NCBI GenBank assembly: GCA_037176725.1
Contig: JAZBRS010000020.1
Span: forward strand, 52,976,001-53,040,000
Length of the DNA stretch: 64,000 bases
From: Posidonia oceanica
Lineage: Eukaryota; Streptophyta; Magnoliopsida; Alismatales; Posidoniaceae
Reading direction: 5' to 3'
Below the pieces are notes generated by a model, which was not told the origin of the DNA, searched no databases, and worked only from the letters and a program-made list of their open reading frames with translations. Both the position numbers and the translations under genes were made by a program. Within the stretch, counting starts at the first letter, position 1. Each line of letters starts with the position of its first letter. Positions 1-10,388 of this stretch are shown in pieces.

Positions 1-1607
1 AAGTGGTTCACATCGCTTGATATGTCAGCCATCAAGACTTGGAACGACCTCTGTCAAGTGTTCCTAGAACAGTACTCCTTCAACCTCAATCTAGTCCCAA
101 AGTGGGCGGACTTGATCGCAATTAAGCAGAATTCTAGCGAGCCGTTCGGGGAGTACGTCAGCCGCTGGCGCACCCTTGCTTCACAGGTACGAGATAGACC
201 CTCTGACAAGGAGTCTATTGAGATCGTTATCAAAGGGGCGCAGCCATCTCTTGGGGCTCTGCTTAGCATCCAATCAGTCACTACTTTTGCAGCACTCATC
301 CGAGCTGGAGCGCGCGTGGAGAGTTCTTTGTGGAGTGGCAACTTTCCGGCTCTCTCTGCGTTCGCTAAGCAGGCTGCGATCAGCAGTAACAGTGCCAACA
401 ACAGCACCTCCAACAACAATAGCGGCAGCAGCAACAACCATCCAAAGAAGAAAGACTCACCGAAAACCGCTGTTGCATTCGTCGACTCTCTTGCTGTGCC
501 TGTTCACTTGCCGTCCCGACCAGTCCCAACTCAGATGGTGTATGCTCCTGCACCTAGGAATCCACCCACACCACAGATCACTACCACCGCTAGACCGGTC
601 TACCCCACCGCACCGGTTCAGCAAGGCTCATACCAGAGGCAAAGAAGGCCACCCACTGAGAAGCTGAAATTCGCCCCACTGGTGGAATCGCTCACAGTCA
701 TCTTACCGAAGGTTGCATTGCTCCTGAAGTTCCCGAAGGTTCGCCCGCCCCCAAATCCTTTGCCGCATTGGTTTAAGGCGAACCTCTTTTGCAATTTCCA
801 TCGAAGCGTCGGGCATCCGACGGATAATTGCTACTCCTTGCGGAATGCTATTCAGGACCTAATCGAATCGGGAACGATTGTGATTGACACGCACGAGGCA
901 TCCACTCAAGCACACACACATGCATCTGCACATTCTGCTATTCCTCGTCATTCTGGCATCATCCACCAACCTCTACCGGAGCACACTATCCGGGAGGGGT
1001 GGGAACCTCAGGCATTCACTTTGTCTTCCCTTCTGGGCCTACTACCTCTGTGGTAGACCCTTTTGATCTTATTTCTGACATTTCTGAGCCTTTCCCTGTT
1101 AATCTCTATCTCGCGGCAGTTGCCGGCTCCGAGTCAGGAGTTCACATGATCCAACCGCGTGCCAGGCCGGAGCGCTCATTCGCGCCCCCTGCTGTGCTTC
1201 CTCAGGCTCAACCCCCTATACACTTCCTAGCTAGGGCCTAGCCTAGATCCCCTGTCCACCTCTTAGGGCGGCCTCAGCTAGAATCCCCTATACATCTTCT
1301 AGGCAGACCTCAGCCAGCCCCTGCCTTCCCACCCCAACAACCTTACCATTTAGATAGACCTCAGTATCCAGTAGATCCCCCTGTAACCCCTCCTGTGCTC
1401 GCAGCACGTGCTCCGGTGGTTATTGATTTAACCCTGGACACCCATCGCGTCCCTTACAGCTACGCCACAGAAATGTGTGCGGAAGTAACATGATCGGGGA
1501 GGGTCTACAGACCACCAGCATCGGCAGTTAGGCCAAACCATCCTGAACCTGCTTTGCCCCACCCTCTAACCAACCCACAGCAGATCCGGCCTCTAACCTA
1601 CCTATAG
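1..1607 (+). pseudogene. gag: Element A gag (capsid/nucleocapsid), partial and frameshifted
   Basis: Gag would form the cytoplasmic virus-like particle and bind the RNA. The frame is open from base 1 with a retrotransposon-gag core (ALKWF-type start, then FLEQYSFNL, EPFGEYVSRWRTLASQV). A Ser/Asn-rich and Pro-rich stretch follows at about 370-660. A zinc-knuckle-like CX2HX4HX4C (CNFHRSVGHPTDNC) lies near 790-830. Comparison with B shows a 1-nt deletion near 985, so the reading moves from frame 1 to frame 0. In frame 0 there are a TAG ending at 1,241 (CAG in B) and a TGA at 1,491-1,493 (CGA in B). A second 1-nt deletion in the C-run near 1,555 separates gag from protease. A downstream Pro-rich tail lists short repeats such as LLGRPQ. 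The N-terminus is missing at the window edge. Confidence 0.88.
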
Positions 1608-2551
1608 CAAGCCAAATCCCTACCCAGCCTGTAGCAACCCAATCTCCCGTGACAACTCCTCTAGAGCTTGCCAAAACTACCCCTCCTGCTGCCAAGAAAA
1701 ACCAACCCAAAGCTGACATAACCTCCCAACTTAAGAAGGTCAAAGCCGACATTTCCATTTGGGACCTAATCCACACCTCTGCCGAATACCGCGAGGCTTT
1801 TCTTCGCGTGTTCCAAGCCGCCCGTGTGTCCCAATCTATTGAGCCTTCAGCCTTGGAAAGCATGGTAGGGATGATTGCAGAGCCCCAGGTCATCTCTTTT
1901 ATGAGTGATGAGCTGCCCCCGGTGGGGATTAATCACAATCAACCCCTGTTCGTCATGGTTCAGTTCAAAAGCTTTTGCATCCCTCTAACGCTGGTTGATA
2001 ACAGGTCAGGCCTTAACGTCTGCCCCTTGCGTACTGCAACAAAGCTTGGATTCAAAGCCGAGGATATCACACCAGCCGTGAAAGGAATGACAGCTTTTGA
2101 CAACACCCACCATGACGCTCTGAGGATCTTGATTATTCCTCTTGCCATTGGCCCGGTCGTATTCGATGTAGAATTCTATGTCGTTGACTTGAAGCCAAAC
2201 TTCAACTTCCTGCTTGGACGCCCTTGGCTCCACAAGCATCAGGTCCTTCCCTCGACCCTCCATCGAATGATAAAGTACCGTCACGGCGATAATGTCATTG
2301 TCGTCATGGCAGAGAACTTTGAGAAGGAGCGGATTGAGGCAGTCTCCCCTGTCTCTTCACAAACTATCCCTTTTGACCCTGAGACTTCCGAAGCCTTGTA
2401 TCGCGTTAACCGGTGCGAGCTGGTTAACTTCATTCCTGATCTTGAACGTGCCAACTCCTTGGCCGTTCACAATAACCCCTTTCGAATGGTCGAGAATGTA
2501 TGTCACAGGTGGGGTTACATAAAGGGTACACCGCTCGGGCGTCACGGCTAG
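1608..2551 (+). pseudogene. pro: Element A protease (retropepsin-like)
   Basis: This aspartic protease domain would mature the Gag-Pol polyprotein. The frame (frame 2) is open from about 1,559 to the TAG at 2,549-2,551 and there is no ATG, as expected for an internal polyprotein domain. The active-site loop reads LVDNRSGLNVCP, where B has LVDNGSGLNVCP, so the catalytic D-x-G-type glycine is replaced by Arg in A. The later ILGRPWLH-type flap region is recognisable as FLLGRPWLHKHQ. A Lys/Pro-rich spacer (TTPPAAKKNQPK) joins it to gag. The terminal amber codon is also present in element B at the same place. Confidence 0.85.
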
Positions 2552-4500
2552 GGGATCGCCGAGCCGATCGTAGCGGTGGAGTAGAGGAAATCTGAAGGCC
2601 TCAGTTATGAGCCCAAGCCCAACGAAGATCACTGCTTTCAGCTGAAGAATCAGGAACCGGCCATCGCCAGAGACCTCACTAACTTCACCAGTGCAGGAGT
2701 TCTGGGATCAACAGATGATTAAGTCGCGGTGCCAACAGAAGATTGGGTCTGCATTGAGGACTACTACTCGGATGAGGAGCAGTCTGGCGCAGTAGAGGCA
2801 GTCCCAACTGGCAGCAAGGCTTTGGTCAGCATGGAGGCACCACGGTCAGTTTGTTTGGCTCTTCCTTCAGCAGACACAATAGACAATTCAGCAGGCTCTG
2901 TGGCAGAATGGACATGCTCTTACATTTCTGCAGCCACATCTGCATTACAAGCACAAGCAGCAGCGGCATCTCAGAAGTCAGAGACACTCCTTCAGGCACA
3001 ATCAGGCAGGCTACCTGCGGTCGCAGTCGCATCAGTACCACTGTCACTCTCTCTGGAGGGACAGTCAGTCAATTCAGTCAGCAGCGCGACTCGGCCTACT
3101 TCAGCAGCCGCATCACCGGGAACACAGCCAGTGTAGTCCGCTTCACATCCTCCTACCGCAAAACAGCAACTCTCATGGCAGGCCCCCATGGCGTCAGAGG
3201 CCGCACTCTCACAGTCACAACCAGATGTAGAGGACCATTTGAGCACCATAGTCTCCCAGCCCTTGAGCCCTCAGAAGAGCACCTCTGCTTGCCCTCTAAC
3301 TGCAACAGTGACCCTGGCAACGTACCCATCTGTGGCCCCGCTGACCAGTCTGTTTGGATCTCCGATGCTGAAGCTACCGCTATCAGGCGTGCCTGTGAGC
3401 CAGACCATGCAAATACCAAGGGCAGCGATCCATCTTGCAGCCGGGCTAGAGCCGCAGGCCCTCGGTGCCTACTACGTTGACTCACCCTCGGATGAGGAGG
3501 AAGGAGTGGTGGTAGAAGCCCAGGTCGATTCATGGATGTCCGACTTAGAGTTACTTTATCAAGAACAGCTCAGGTCGATAGTAGTAGACCTGGCGGAGCA
3601 CCAAGCTGCAGAAAGGAAAGGAAAAGCCGTGGCTATGGACCCTCCTCTACGAGAAGACCATGCCTCTATCATGGTCCTAGAAGAAGACTCAGCAGTATTG
3701 GACTCCCCTAGACCAGATGAGCTCATTACCTTCCAACCAGAAGGCGGGTCTAGGTGGTTTGTGCAGCACATGCCTCACTCAGGCAGTGTAGCAAGCGATA
3801 GTGCCCAGATTAGCCGCCAGTCCGGCATACCCTCCACAAGCACACTAGAAGACTCAAAGGAGGAAGCACTAGCTGTCTGAGCAGCAGCAGTAGCAGAGCA
3901 AAAAGCTGGATCAGCAACAGAATCATCAGCAGCCTCAGTAACCGGGCCATTAGCAGTATCAGTGACAGAATCAGTACGGCCCTCAACAGAATCAGCATGG
4001 CCATCAGCAGCATCAGTGACAGAATCAGCAAGGCCCACAGCAGCATCAGTAGAGCACTCAGCAGAATCAGTCAGGCCAAAGCAGACAGAAGAAGTTGCCA
4101 GGACAGAGGTCGCGCACCGAGGCTACAAGAATACTCGAGTAAGCGTGACCATCCTGAAGCGTCACCAGGGCCAAGCAGCGGAACATATACACTCTTTCGA
4201 CATCACAAATCCTTCTTTTGAAAAAGAGATCCTCTCAGAACTTATTGCCTATGGAGAGGAGGATGATGCGGGCGAGGACGAGACTGACGAACCATTGCCC
4301 GAGTTCCAACCCTACGACGACGACCCAGAAGGCCCCAACCTCCATGTTGAAAAAGAAACAGAGGTTGTCAACATTGGCACAGCTGAGGAAGTCAGAGAAG
4401 TCCGCATCAGTGCCCAGCTGTCCCCCCAGGCTCGAGCAAAGTTCATCGCATTCTTAAAGGAATATGCGGATGTCTTCGCCTGGAGTTATGAAGATATGGT
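2552..4500 (+). pseudogene. Element A long low-complexity linker between protease and RT
   Basis: About 650 codons with no recognised domain, mostly in the protease frame. It contains acidic patches (EDYYSDEEQSG, DSPSDEEEG, EEDDAGEDETDEP), Ser/Ala/Thr-rich stretches and a short degenerate repeat at 3,895-4,085 translating as SVTESARP/AAS units. Stops interrupt it at about 2,583, 2,720, 3,136 and 3,880. The C-terminal part (RVSVTILKRHQGQ, then an SAQLSPQARAKFIAFLKEYADVFAWSYEDM segment split over two motifs) is the usual pre-RT region of Tat polyproteins. B carries the same linker with an ~80-nt deletion. Its role is unknown. In canonical Ogre an intron lies between protease and RT; here the region reads as coding with decay. 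Confidence 0.6.
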
Positions 4501-5472
4501 TGGCCTCGACATAGAGATAGTGGTGCACAATCTATCCTTGATCCAGATGCCAAGCTAGTAAAGCAGAAACTGAGAAGATGGTGACCGCAGTGGCTACTTA
4601 AGATCAAAGAAGAGATCATGAAACAGCACAGAGTTAATTTCCTCAAGGTCGTCCTTTATCCTGAGTGGCTAGCAAACATTGTACCTGTGCCAAAGAAAGA
4701 TGACCGCGTCCGAATCTGCATCGACTATAGGGACTTGAACAAGGCGAGTCCCAAGGACAACTTCCCATTGTCTCACATTGACGTCCTAGTCGACAATACA
4801 GCGGGCCACAATATGCTCTCCGTCATGGACGGCATTTTCGATTATAATCAGATCAAAATGGCAGAAGAAGACATGCAAAAGACTTCATTCATCACCCCTT
4901 GCGGAGTCTTCTGCTACCAAGTCATGCCGTTCGGGCTGAAGAATGCTGGTGCAACCTATCAGAGGGCCATGACTGCACTATTTCACGACCTCATGCACCA
5001 GGAGGTGGAGGTCTATGTAGACGACATGATTGCTAAAACGAAAGAGCCTGAAGATCATCTTGCCTGTCTGAAGAAGCTCTTTACACGTCTATGAAAATAC
5101 AAGTTGCGCCAGAACCCCAACAAGTGTGTATTCGGGGTGTCTTCTGGCAAACTGCTGGGTTACATTGTTAGCCAAAGAGGGATTGAAGTAGACCTGATGA
5201 AGGCCAAAGCCATCGTGGATATGCCACCCCCTCAGACTGAAAAGGAGGTCAGAGGCCTGCTTGGGCGTTTACAATACATCAGTCGCTTCATTGCACAGCT
5301 TACGCCCATCTGCGAACCTATATTCAAGCTCCTGAAGAAAAATGCGCAGATTCATTGGAGCGAGGAATGTCAGGCTGCATTTGCCAAGATCAAGCAGCTG
5401 CTAATTAAGCCTCCTGTCTTGGTTCCCCCCACCCCAGGGAGACCCTTACTTCTCTACCTTTCTACTTTGTAG
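4501..5472 (+). pseudogene. pol: Element A reverse transcriptase
   Basis: RNA-dependent DNA polymerase domain of a Ty3/gypsy element. Visible motifs in order: YPEWLANIVPVPKKD, RICIDYRDLNKASPKD, the MPFGLKNAGATYQR motif and the catalytic YVDDM at 5,014-5,028, followed by the connection region GLLGRLQYISRFIAQLTPI. A third 1-nt deletion near 4,530 (CTATCCTTGATCC against CTATCCCTAGATCC in B) moves the frame from 2 back to 1. TGA at 5,092-5,094 replaces CGA and TAG at 5,470-5,472 replaces CAG of B. The catalytic aspartates are kept, but the frame breaks make it non-functional. Confidence 0.93.
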
Positions 5473-5880
5473 CATTCCATGGGCGCCGTCTTGGGCCAAC
5501 ATGACGAATCTGGTAGAAAGGAGTGTGCCCTTTACTACCTGAGCAAGAAGTTCAATGAATGCGAAGCCAGGTACAGTACAATAGAGAAGACCTACCTATC
5601 CCTTGTCTGGGCTGCACAAAAATTAAGGCACTACATGATGGCATACCCAGTTCAACTCTTGTGCCGGCATGATCCTATCAAGTTCCTCTTTCAAAAACTG
5701 ACCATGGTAGGCAGATGTGTTAAGTGGCAGGTGCTGCTGTCTCAGTATGACATCACCTTTGTCACTCAGAAGTCCATGAAGGGCCAAGCTATGGCAGACC
5801 ATCTTGCTGATCTCCCACTGCCTGAATATCAGCCACTCCAAACGCAGTTTCCAGATGAAGACATTCTGTTTGCAATGGAG
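5473..5880 (+). pseudogene. Element A RNase H (retroviral type)
   Basis: Continues in frame with RT. It shows the usual Ty3/gypsy RNase H segments MGAVLGQHD, YYLSKKFNECEARYS, EKTYLSLVWAAQKLRHY and KWQVLLSQYDI, then ADHLADLPLP. This domain degrades the RNA strand of the RNA:DNA hybrid. It is followed by an acidic spacer leading to the second RNase H. The start at 5,473 follows the nonsense codon shared with the RT entry. Confidence 0.88.
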
Positions 5881-6330
5881 GACTCTGAAGACAAAGATCT
5901 TGAAGATCAGGAGCAATGGCAGTTATACTTTGATGGTGCTGTAAACAAGAAAGGCTGAGGCGTAGGCGCAGTGCTGACAACGCCTCAGGGACAGATGATT
6001 CCCTTCTCCAAGAAGCTGACTTTCAAATGCACCAACAATGAAGTAGAATACGAGGCATGCATCCTAGGACTGAATGTCGCCCTCGAGCAGGAGGTGCAGA
6101 AGCTGCTAGTGCATGGCGATGCTATGCTGGTGATCTCTCAAGTCAATGGTGAGTGGAAGACGAAAGATCCGAAGCTATTGCCATATCATGAACACCTGCT
6201 GAAGCTGATAGAACAATTTGCAAGCATCCGCTTCACATACATGAACCGAGCAAGGAACGCATATGCAGATGCATTGGCAACCCTAGCGTCCTGGCTCAGC
6301 ATACTTGAAGACAGCACAGTGGATGTATCT
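5881..6330 (+). pseudogene. Element A second, archaeal-type RNase H (aRNH)
   Basis: A second RNase H fold directly after the first is diagnostic for the Tat lineage. Motifs: YFDGAVNKKG (first Asp), NNEVEYEACILGLNVAL (Glu), VHGDAMLVISQVNGEW (Asp) and ARNAYADALATLASW (final Asp). All four acidic positions survive. A TGA at 5,956-5,958 interrupts it, where B has CGA. B also lacks six codons (TKDPK region) present here. What advantage the second RNase H gives is not settled; family knowledge only says it was acquired from a host-like RNase HI. Confidence 0.9.
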
Positions 6331-7644
6331 GTTACTTGCATTGAGCAGCCTGCACACTGTATGAGCATTGAAAAGGCAGATTCAACAACGGAGGAGCAGC
6401 CCTGGTACAAAGACATAAAAGCTTTCTTGGAATCTAGCAGCTTTCCACCTGGTGCCTCAGCAGTAGACAAGAGAACTCTGATGCGTCTGGTGTCAAAGTA
6501 TGTATTGGGGGTGGGACAGTTGTATAAGAGATCATACAATCAAATGCTCTTGTGCTGCCTGAACAAATCAGAGGCTGATGCACTGACGCTTCAAGTGCAT
6601 GCAGGGACCTACGGCCCGCACATGAATGGCATCCTCCTAGCCAAGAAGATAATGCTGCAAGGATACTACTAGCTAACTATGGAAGCAGACTGCTGCCGAT
6701 TTGTGCGCAGATGTCATAATTGCCAAGTACATGGCAACTTTATTCGGGCGCCCCCTTAAGAACTGCACAGCATGTCGTCGCTGTGGCCCTTCTCCACCTG
6801 GGGGATTGATGTCATTGGCGCCATCCACCCTCCAGCTTCTAATGGTCATCGTTACATTCTGGTAGCGATTGATTACTTCACCAAGTGGGTGGAAGCGACC
6901 TCCTACAAAACGGTGACTGCCGTGGCTACAGAAAAGTTCATCAGAAACAATATCATAGCCCAGTATGGGGTCCCGCATGCAATTATATCTGACAATGGCA
7001 CGAATTTCATTGCTAAAAGGATCGAAGACTATTTGCAGAGCTTTAGTATCAAGCACCACAAATCCTCGCCTTACCGGCCGCAGATGAATGGTGCAGTGGA
7101 GTCCGCCAACAAAAATCTGGTCAAAATCCTGAAGAAGATGGCGGAAACTCATAAAGATTGGCACGACAAGCTTCCTTACGCACTCTGGGCGTATAGGACA
7201 TCTGTCCACACTTCAACAGGCACCACCCTATACTCTCTGGTGTATGGCATGGAGGCGGTGCTGCCCATCGAGGTAGAGATCCCCTCACTGCGGATCCTAC
7301 GCGAAGCTGAGTGGGATGAAGCAGAATGGGTCGAAGACCGCTGCGTCCAACTGAATCTGATTGATGAGCACAGGCTGCAAGCTATGCATAATGCTCACTG
7401 CTACCAAAAGAGAATAGCTAGGTCACACTTGAAGAAAGTTCAACCAAGAGGCTTCCAGACAGGGGACCTTATGCGGCGCGCCACTCACTTGCCTAATGGT
7501 CGAGGGAAATTCCAACCTAACTAGAGTGGCCCCTTTGTGGTCAAACATGTCTTTTCGGGCGACGTTGTAACTCTTGAGGATATGGATCAGGTCGAGCAGT
7601 TTGAGCCCGTCAACCTTTGCTACCTCAAGAAGTACTATCAGTAG
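6331..7644 (+). pseudogene. Element A integrase and pol C-terminus
   Basis: DDE integrase that would insert the cDNA. The HHCC zinc finger is visible (LQVHAGTYGPHMNG, then CHNCQVHGNF). It is followed by the core with D (WGIDVIG), D (ISDNGTNF) and E (GAVESANK), the PYALWAYRT motif, YSLVYGMEAVLPIE and a C-terminal tail ending LKKYYQ at 7,642-7,644. No chromodomain is seen, in keeping with Tat. Stops in A: TAG at 6,670-6,672 (TGG in B), TAA near 6,757 (CAA in B) and TAG at 7,522-7,524. The last is also present in B at 39,441-39,443. Confidence 0.92.
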
Positions 7645-7804
7645 CTGAAGGTGGCCCCATTGCAGATACTCTTCTCCCACCTATACACTTACATTCTGGC
7701 TCGTTACATTCTCATCCTACCTGCATCTTCTATCTTGTCTCTTACTTTTGTTCTTGAACATCCGCTTATGCTTCCTCTATCCTACTCTTGCATCCTCTCT
7801 TTTC

Positions 7805-8075
7805 AATTCATCATCGTCATCCTCTCACAACATGCATCATCTCTCTTTTCAAATCATCATCGCCATCCTCTCAAAACATGCATCATCTCTCTTTTCAAAT
7901 CATCATCATCATCCTCTCAAAACATGCATCATCTCTCTTTTCAAATCATCATCGTCATCCTCTCAAAACATGCATCATCTCTCTTTTCAAATCATCATCG
8001 TCATCCTCTCAAAACATGCATCATCTCTCTTTTTTCAAATCATCATCGTCATCCCTTCAAATCACGCATTGCATC
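7805..8075 (+). repeat. 46-bp minisatellite just downstream of pol
   Basis: CATGCATCAT recurs at 7,831, 7,877, 7,923, 7,969 and about 8,015, giving a 46-bp period. The unit combines CATGCATCATCTCTCTTTTC with ATCATCATCGTCATCCTCTC. The same minisatellite in B (38,926-39,135) has a 44-bp period. It starts about 160 bp after the pol stop. Confidence 0.92.
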
Positions 8076-9344
8076 TTCTGCCCGGTGATGAAAACCAGAA
8101 GTGCTTGCCTGCTCTGGAAGGAGTCCACCCTGCCTCAGCTGGCACTACTCAGATGCCTTAGCTAGTGAGGGAGCCACCATCAATCAGGATAGACGAACTG
8201 CCTAAACTCGTAAGGACATACACCTCTGAGGGAGAAAAAATGCTAGGATGTGAGTTCAAAAAAAAAAAGAGAGAGAAAGAATAGACATCTAGGCTTGGGC
8301 ACATCAAAAGGAACAAAAGGCGAAACCAGAAGCCGGCCCTAGAGATAGGGGTGTGCAGTCTAACCTTGTTCCCTCAGCTCATCACATAGCAGACCCAAAG
8401 CCCACATCCATTACAACCCAAACACCCTTCTTTTTACCTCCAAAATGGGGATAGCAAAAGCCTGTGAAAAAAAAAGAGAAAAAAGAAATCAAGCAAGCAA
8501 ACAAAAACAAGAAAAGAGAAGAGAAAAAGCAAGCAAAAAAAGAAAAAAAGAAAGAGAAAAGAAAAGGGTTAGACAAGGATCAACCCGAAAATACAGGCAA
8601 TATCATCCCCCCGTACCTTACAAGAAATCCAAGGGTGTAAGCCTAAAAAGGGTCTACCACCTCCCTCCAAAAGCAAACACTTACCATCTCCTAGCTAGGG
8701 GCAGAGAAAGACTACATACCCATGAGGGAGAAATAAAAAAAAAGAGAGCAGAAAGAGTAGGTGTAGGTCCTGAGAGCTTGGCAGGTAGCCTGTCCTCACC
8801 ACACCACCACCTGTATACTGCCAACACTCGTTCCGGAGTGCCACCAGCAAGCTAAGAGTCCAAGTAGGGCCCAGTGAGTCAAGGACCACTCCCTTCCTCT
8901 GCAGTAGGCACCAAAGCACTCTGTATGCTGAGGGCGCTAAAGCATACTAATCATTTCTAAAGCATATCAACCTACATCACGCATACATGCATCTCCAATC
9001 ATCCCTTCCTTCCTCACAATCATTCCGCTCTGCAACTCGCTTTGACTCTGAGACAGTACTTCTCGCCAAGCACATGTTGACGCGGCTTGAGCTGCACTGG
9101 TCCAGATCTCCTGCTAGTCCTTGCCCTCGTGTCCGCAAGACTGCTACAGATTCCATTTGCTTATGTCTGCTTAGCTGCTTTGTTCAGATATTAACTGCTG
9201 AATACATATTGAATTGCTTTATCAGCCTCAGATTCTGCTTTCTGTTAGAGATTATATGCCTGTGTGATCTGACCATCTGCAACATTAATAACAGGTACCT
9301 TCAAGCTCTGCAGCATCTGCCTGCTTCACCCTGCGGCCTACGCC
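8076..9344 (+). other. Element A spacer between minisatellite and extra ORF
   Basis: No convincing coding region. It holds a purine-rich stretch at about 8,245-8,280 and 8,455-8,575 (runs of A with AG) and, near its end, AATAACAG before 9,293, which would fit a 3' splice site just upstream of the DUF7745 ORF. The same spacer is conserved in B (37,649-38,925), which argues that it belongs to the element rather than being a later insertion. Confidence 0.6.
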
Positions 9345-10388
9345 ATGGGTTATCCAACTCTTGAAACCCCAGTGCACTATTCTGAAGCCCTGCAGGGTTG
9401 GATTGGCAAGCTTACTCAAGAAGACTGCGAGAAGCTGCGCCTTTGGGGCATACCTACAAAACTGCTGAAGGCAGCTGATGTCGAAGTGAGCCGTCACCTT
9501 CTGTGCGCTGCCGCAAGATTCTGGAAGCCGGCGCACCATGTCTTCCGCTTCGGAAGAACTGAACTGACACCTACTCTGGAAGAGGTGCGCCACATCTGTG
9601 GCTTCTCCCGGCTGATGGGACCGCCCATTTTCATGAGGCGCGATAAGTTCATAGCATTCCTTCGCAAGCTATCTGGGCTATCTACTGACCGGTGCTAGCA
9701 AAGACTAATCTGCACCAGCGGCCCCACACCCATGCTGCGCCTGCACTACTTCGATGAGATCATAGACAAGTGCGCTGAACTCGGAGATGATCTGTGGCTT
9801 CGGGGATTTGTCACTCGATTTCTGGGAGAGCTGATATTCACTCATGGTCGGATGACAGTCGCGATAGAAATTGCTGAAATCGCACTAGCTGTGGTGACTA
9901 GGCAGATAGACCTAGCACAAGTCGTCTTGGTTGAAACTTATTATGGATTGGACCGCATCTCCTACCGCTGCCGCCACTTCCACGGCTATGGAGTGCTAGT
10001 ACAGATCTGGCTGGCTGTACACCTTGAACTGAACTTACTGTGCCCACGGGGTCACATCATTGAAACATACTGCAACAGCGGCCACACCAGGACAATCAAG
10101 AAAGTCCCCGAAGAATACAAGAAGCTATCTAAGCTGACGGACGACATCGTCACCTGGCGCATCATCCCATCTGCGGCTGAGCCTTTCACTATCTTCTTCG
10201 ATACCCGCGATGCGCGACTTGTGGTGCTGCCAGGATTCACAGGAGGCGTGGAGTATCACCCCACTCGGGTCATGCGGCAATTCGGCCTCCAGCAGGGTGC
10301 TTTCATAGATAGCACAGCCCCAAGGCTCCTTCAAGCATATCCTTATGGGTCAACATCTGCTACAATCAAACTGGCTGATCTCATGTAG
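9345..10388 (+). pseudogene. Extra ORF in element A: DUF7745 / plant-mobile-domain-like protein, one nonsense codon
   Basis: The ATG at 9,345 opens a 347-codon frame ending at 10,388 with a single in-frame TAG at 9,696-9,698 (CAG in B). I recognise it by the sequence FWKPAHHVFRFG, then TELTPTLEEVRHICGF, followed by GELIFTHGRM, LVETYYGLDRISYRCRHF, LVQIWLAVHLEL and a C-terminal YHPTRVMRQFGLQQ. This is the layout of the plant mobile domain / DUF7745 superfamily, which includes MAIN/MAIL-type host proteins and many transposon-borne relatives. It lies in sense orientation between pol and the 3' LTR. Function is unknown; plant mobile domain proteins in hosts act in silencing and genome stability, but nothing here proves that role. 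The B copy lost its 3' two thirds. Confidence 0.75.

Noticed and set aside
1550..1660. Apparent -1 frame change between gag and protease in both copies, suggesting programmed frameshifting
   Set aside because: A has one C fewer in the CCCCACCC run and B has one base fewer in the CAACTATGGCAG segment. The lesions are different, and restoring either puts gag and protease in one frame.
7748..8165. Three overlapping frames with HASSLFSNHHRHPLKT repeats after pol
   Set aside because: They are translations of the 46-bp minisatellite in three frames.
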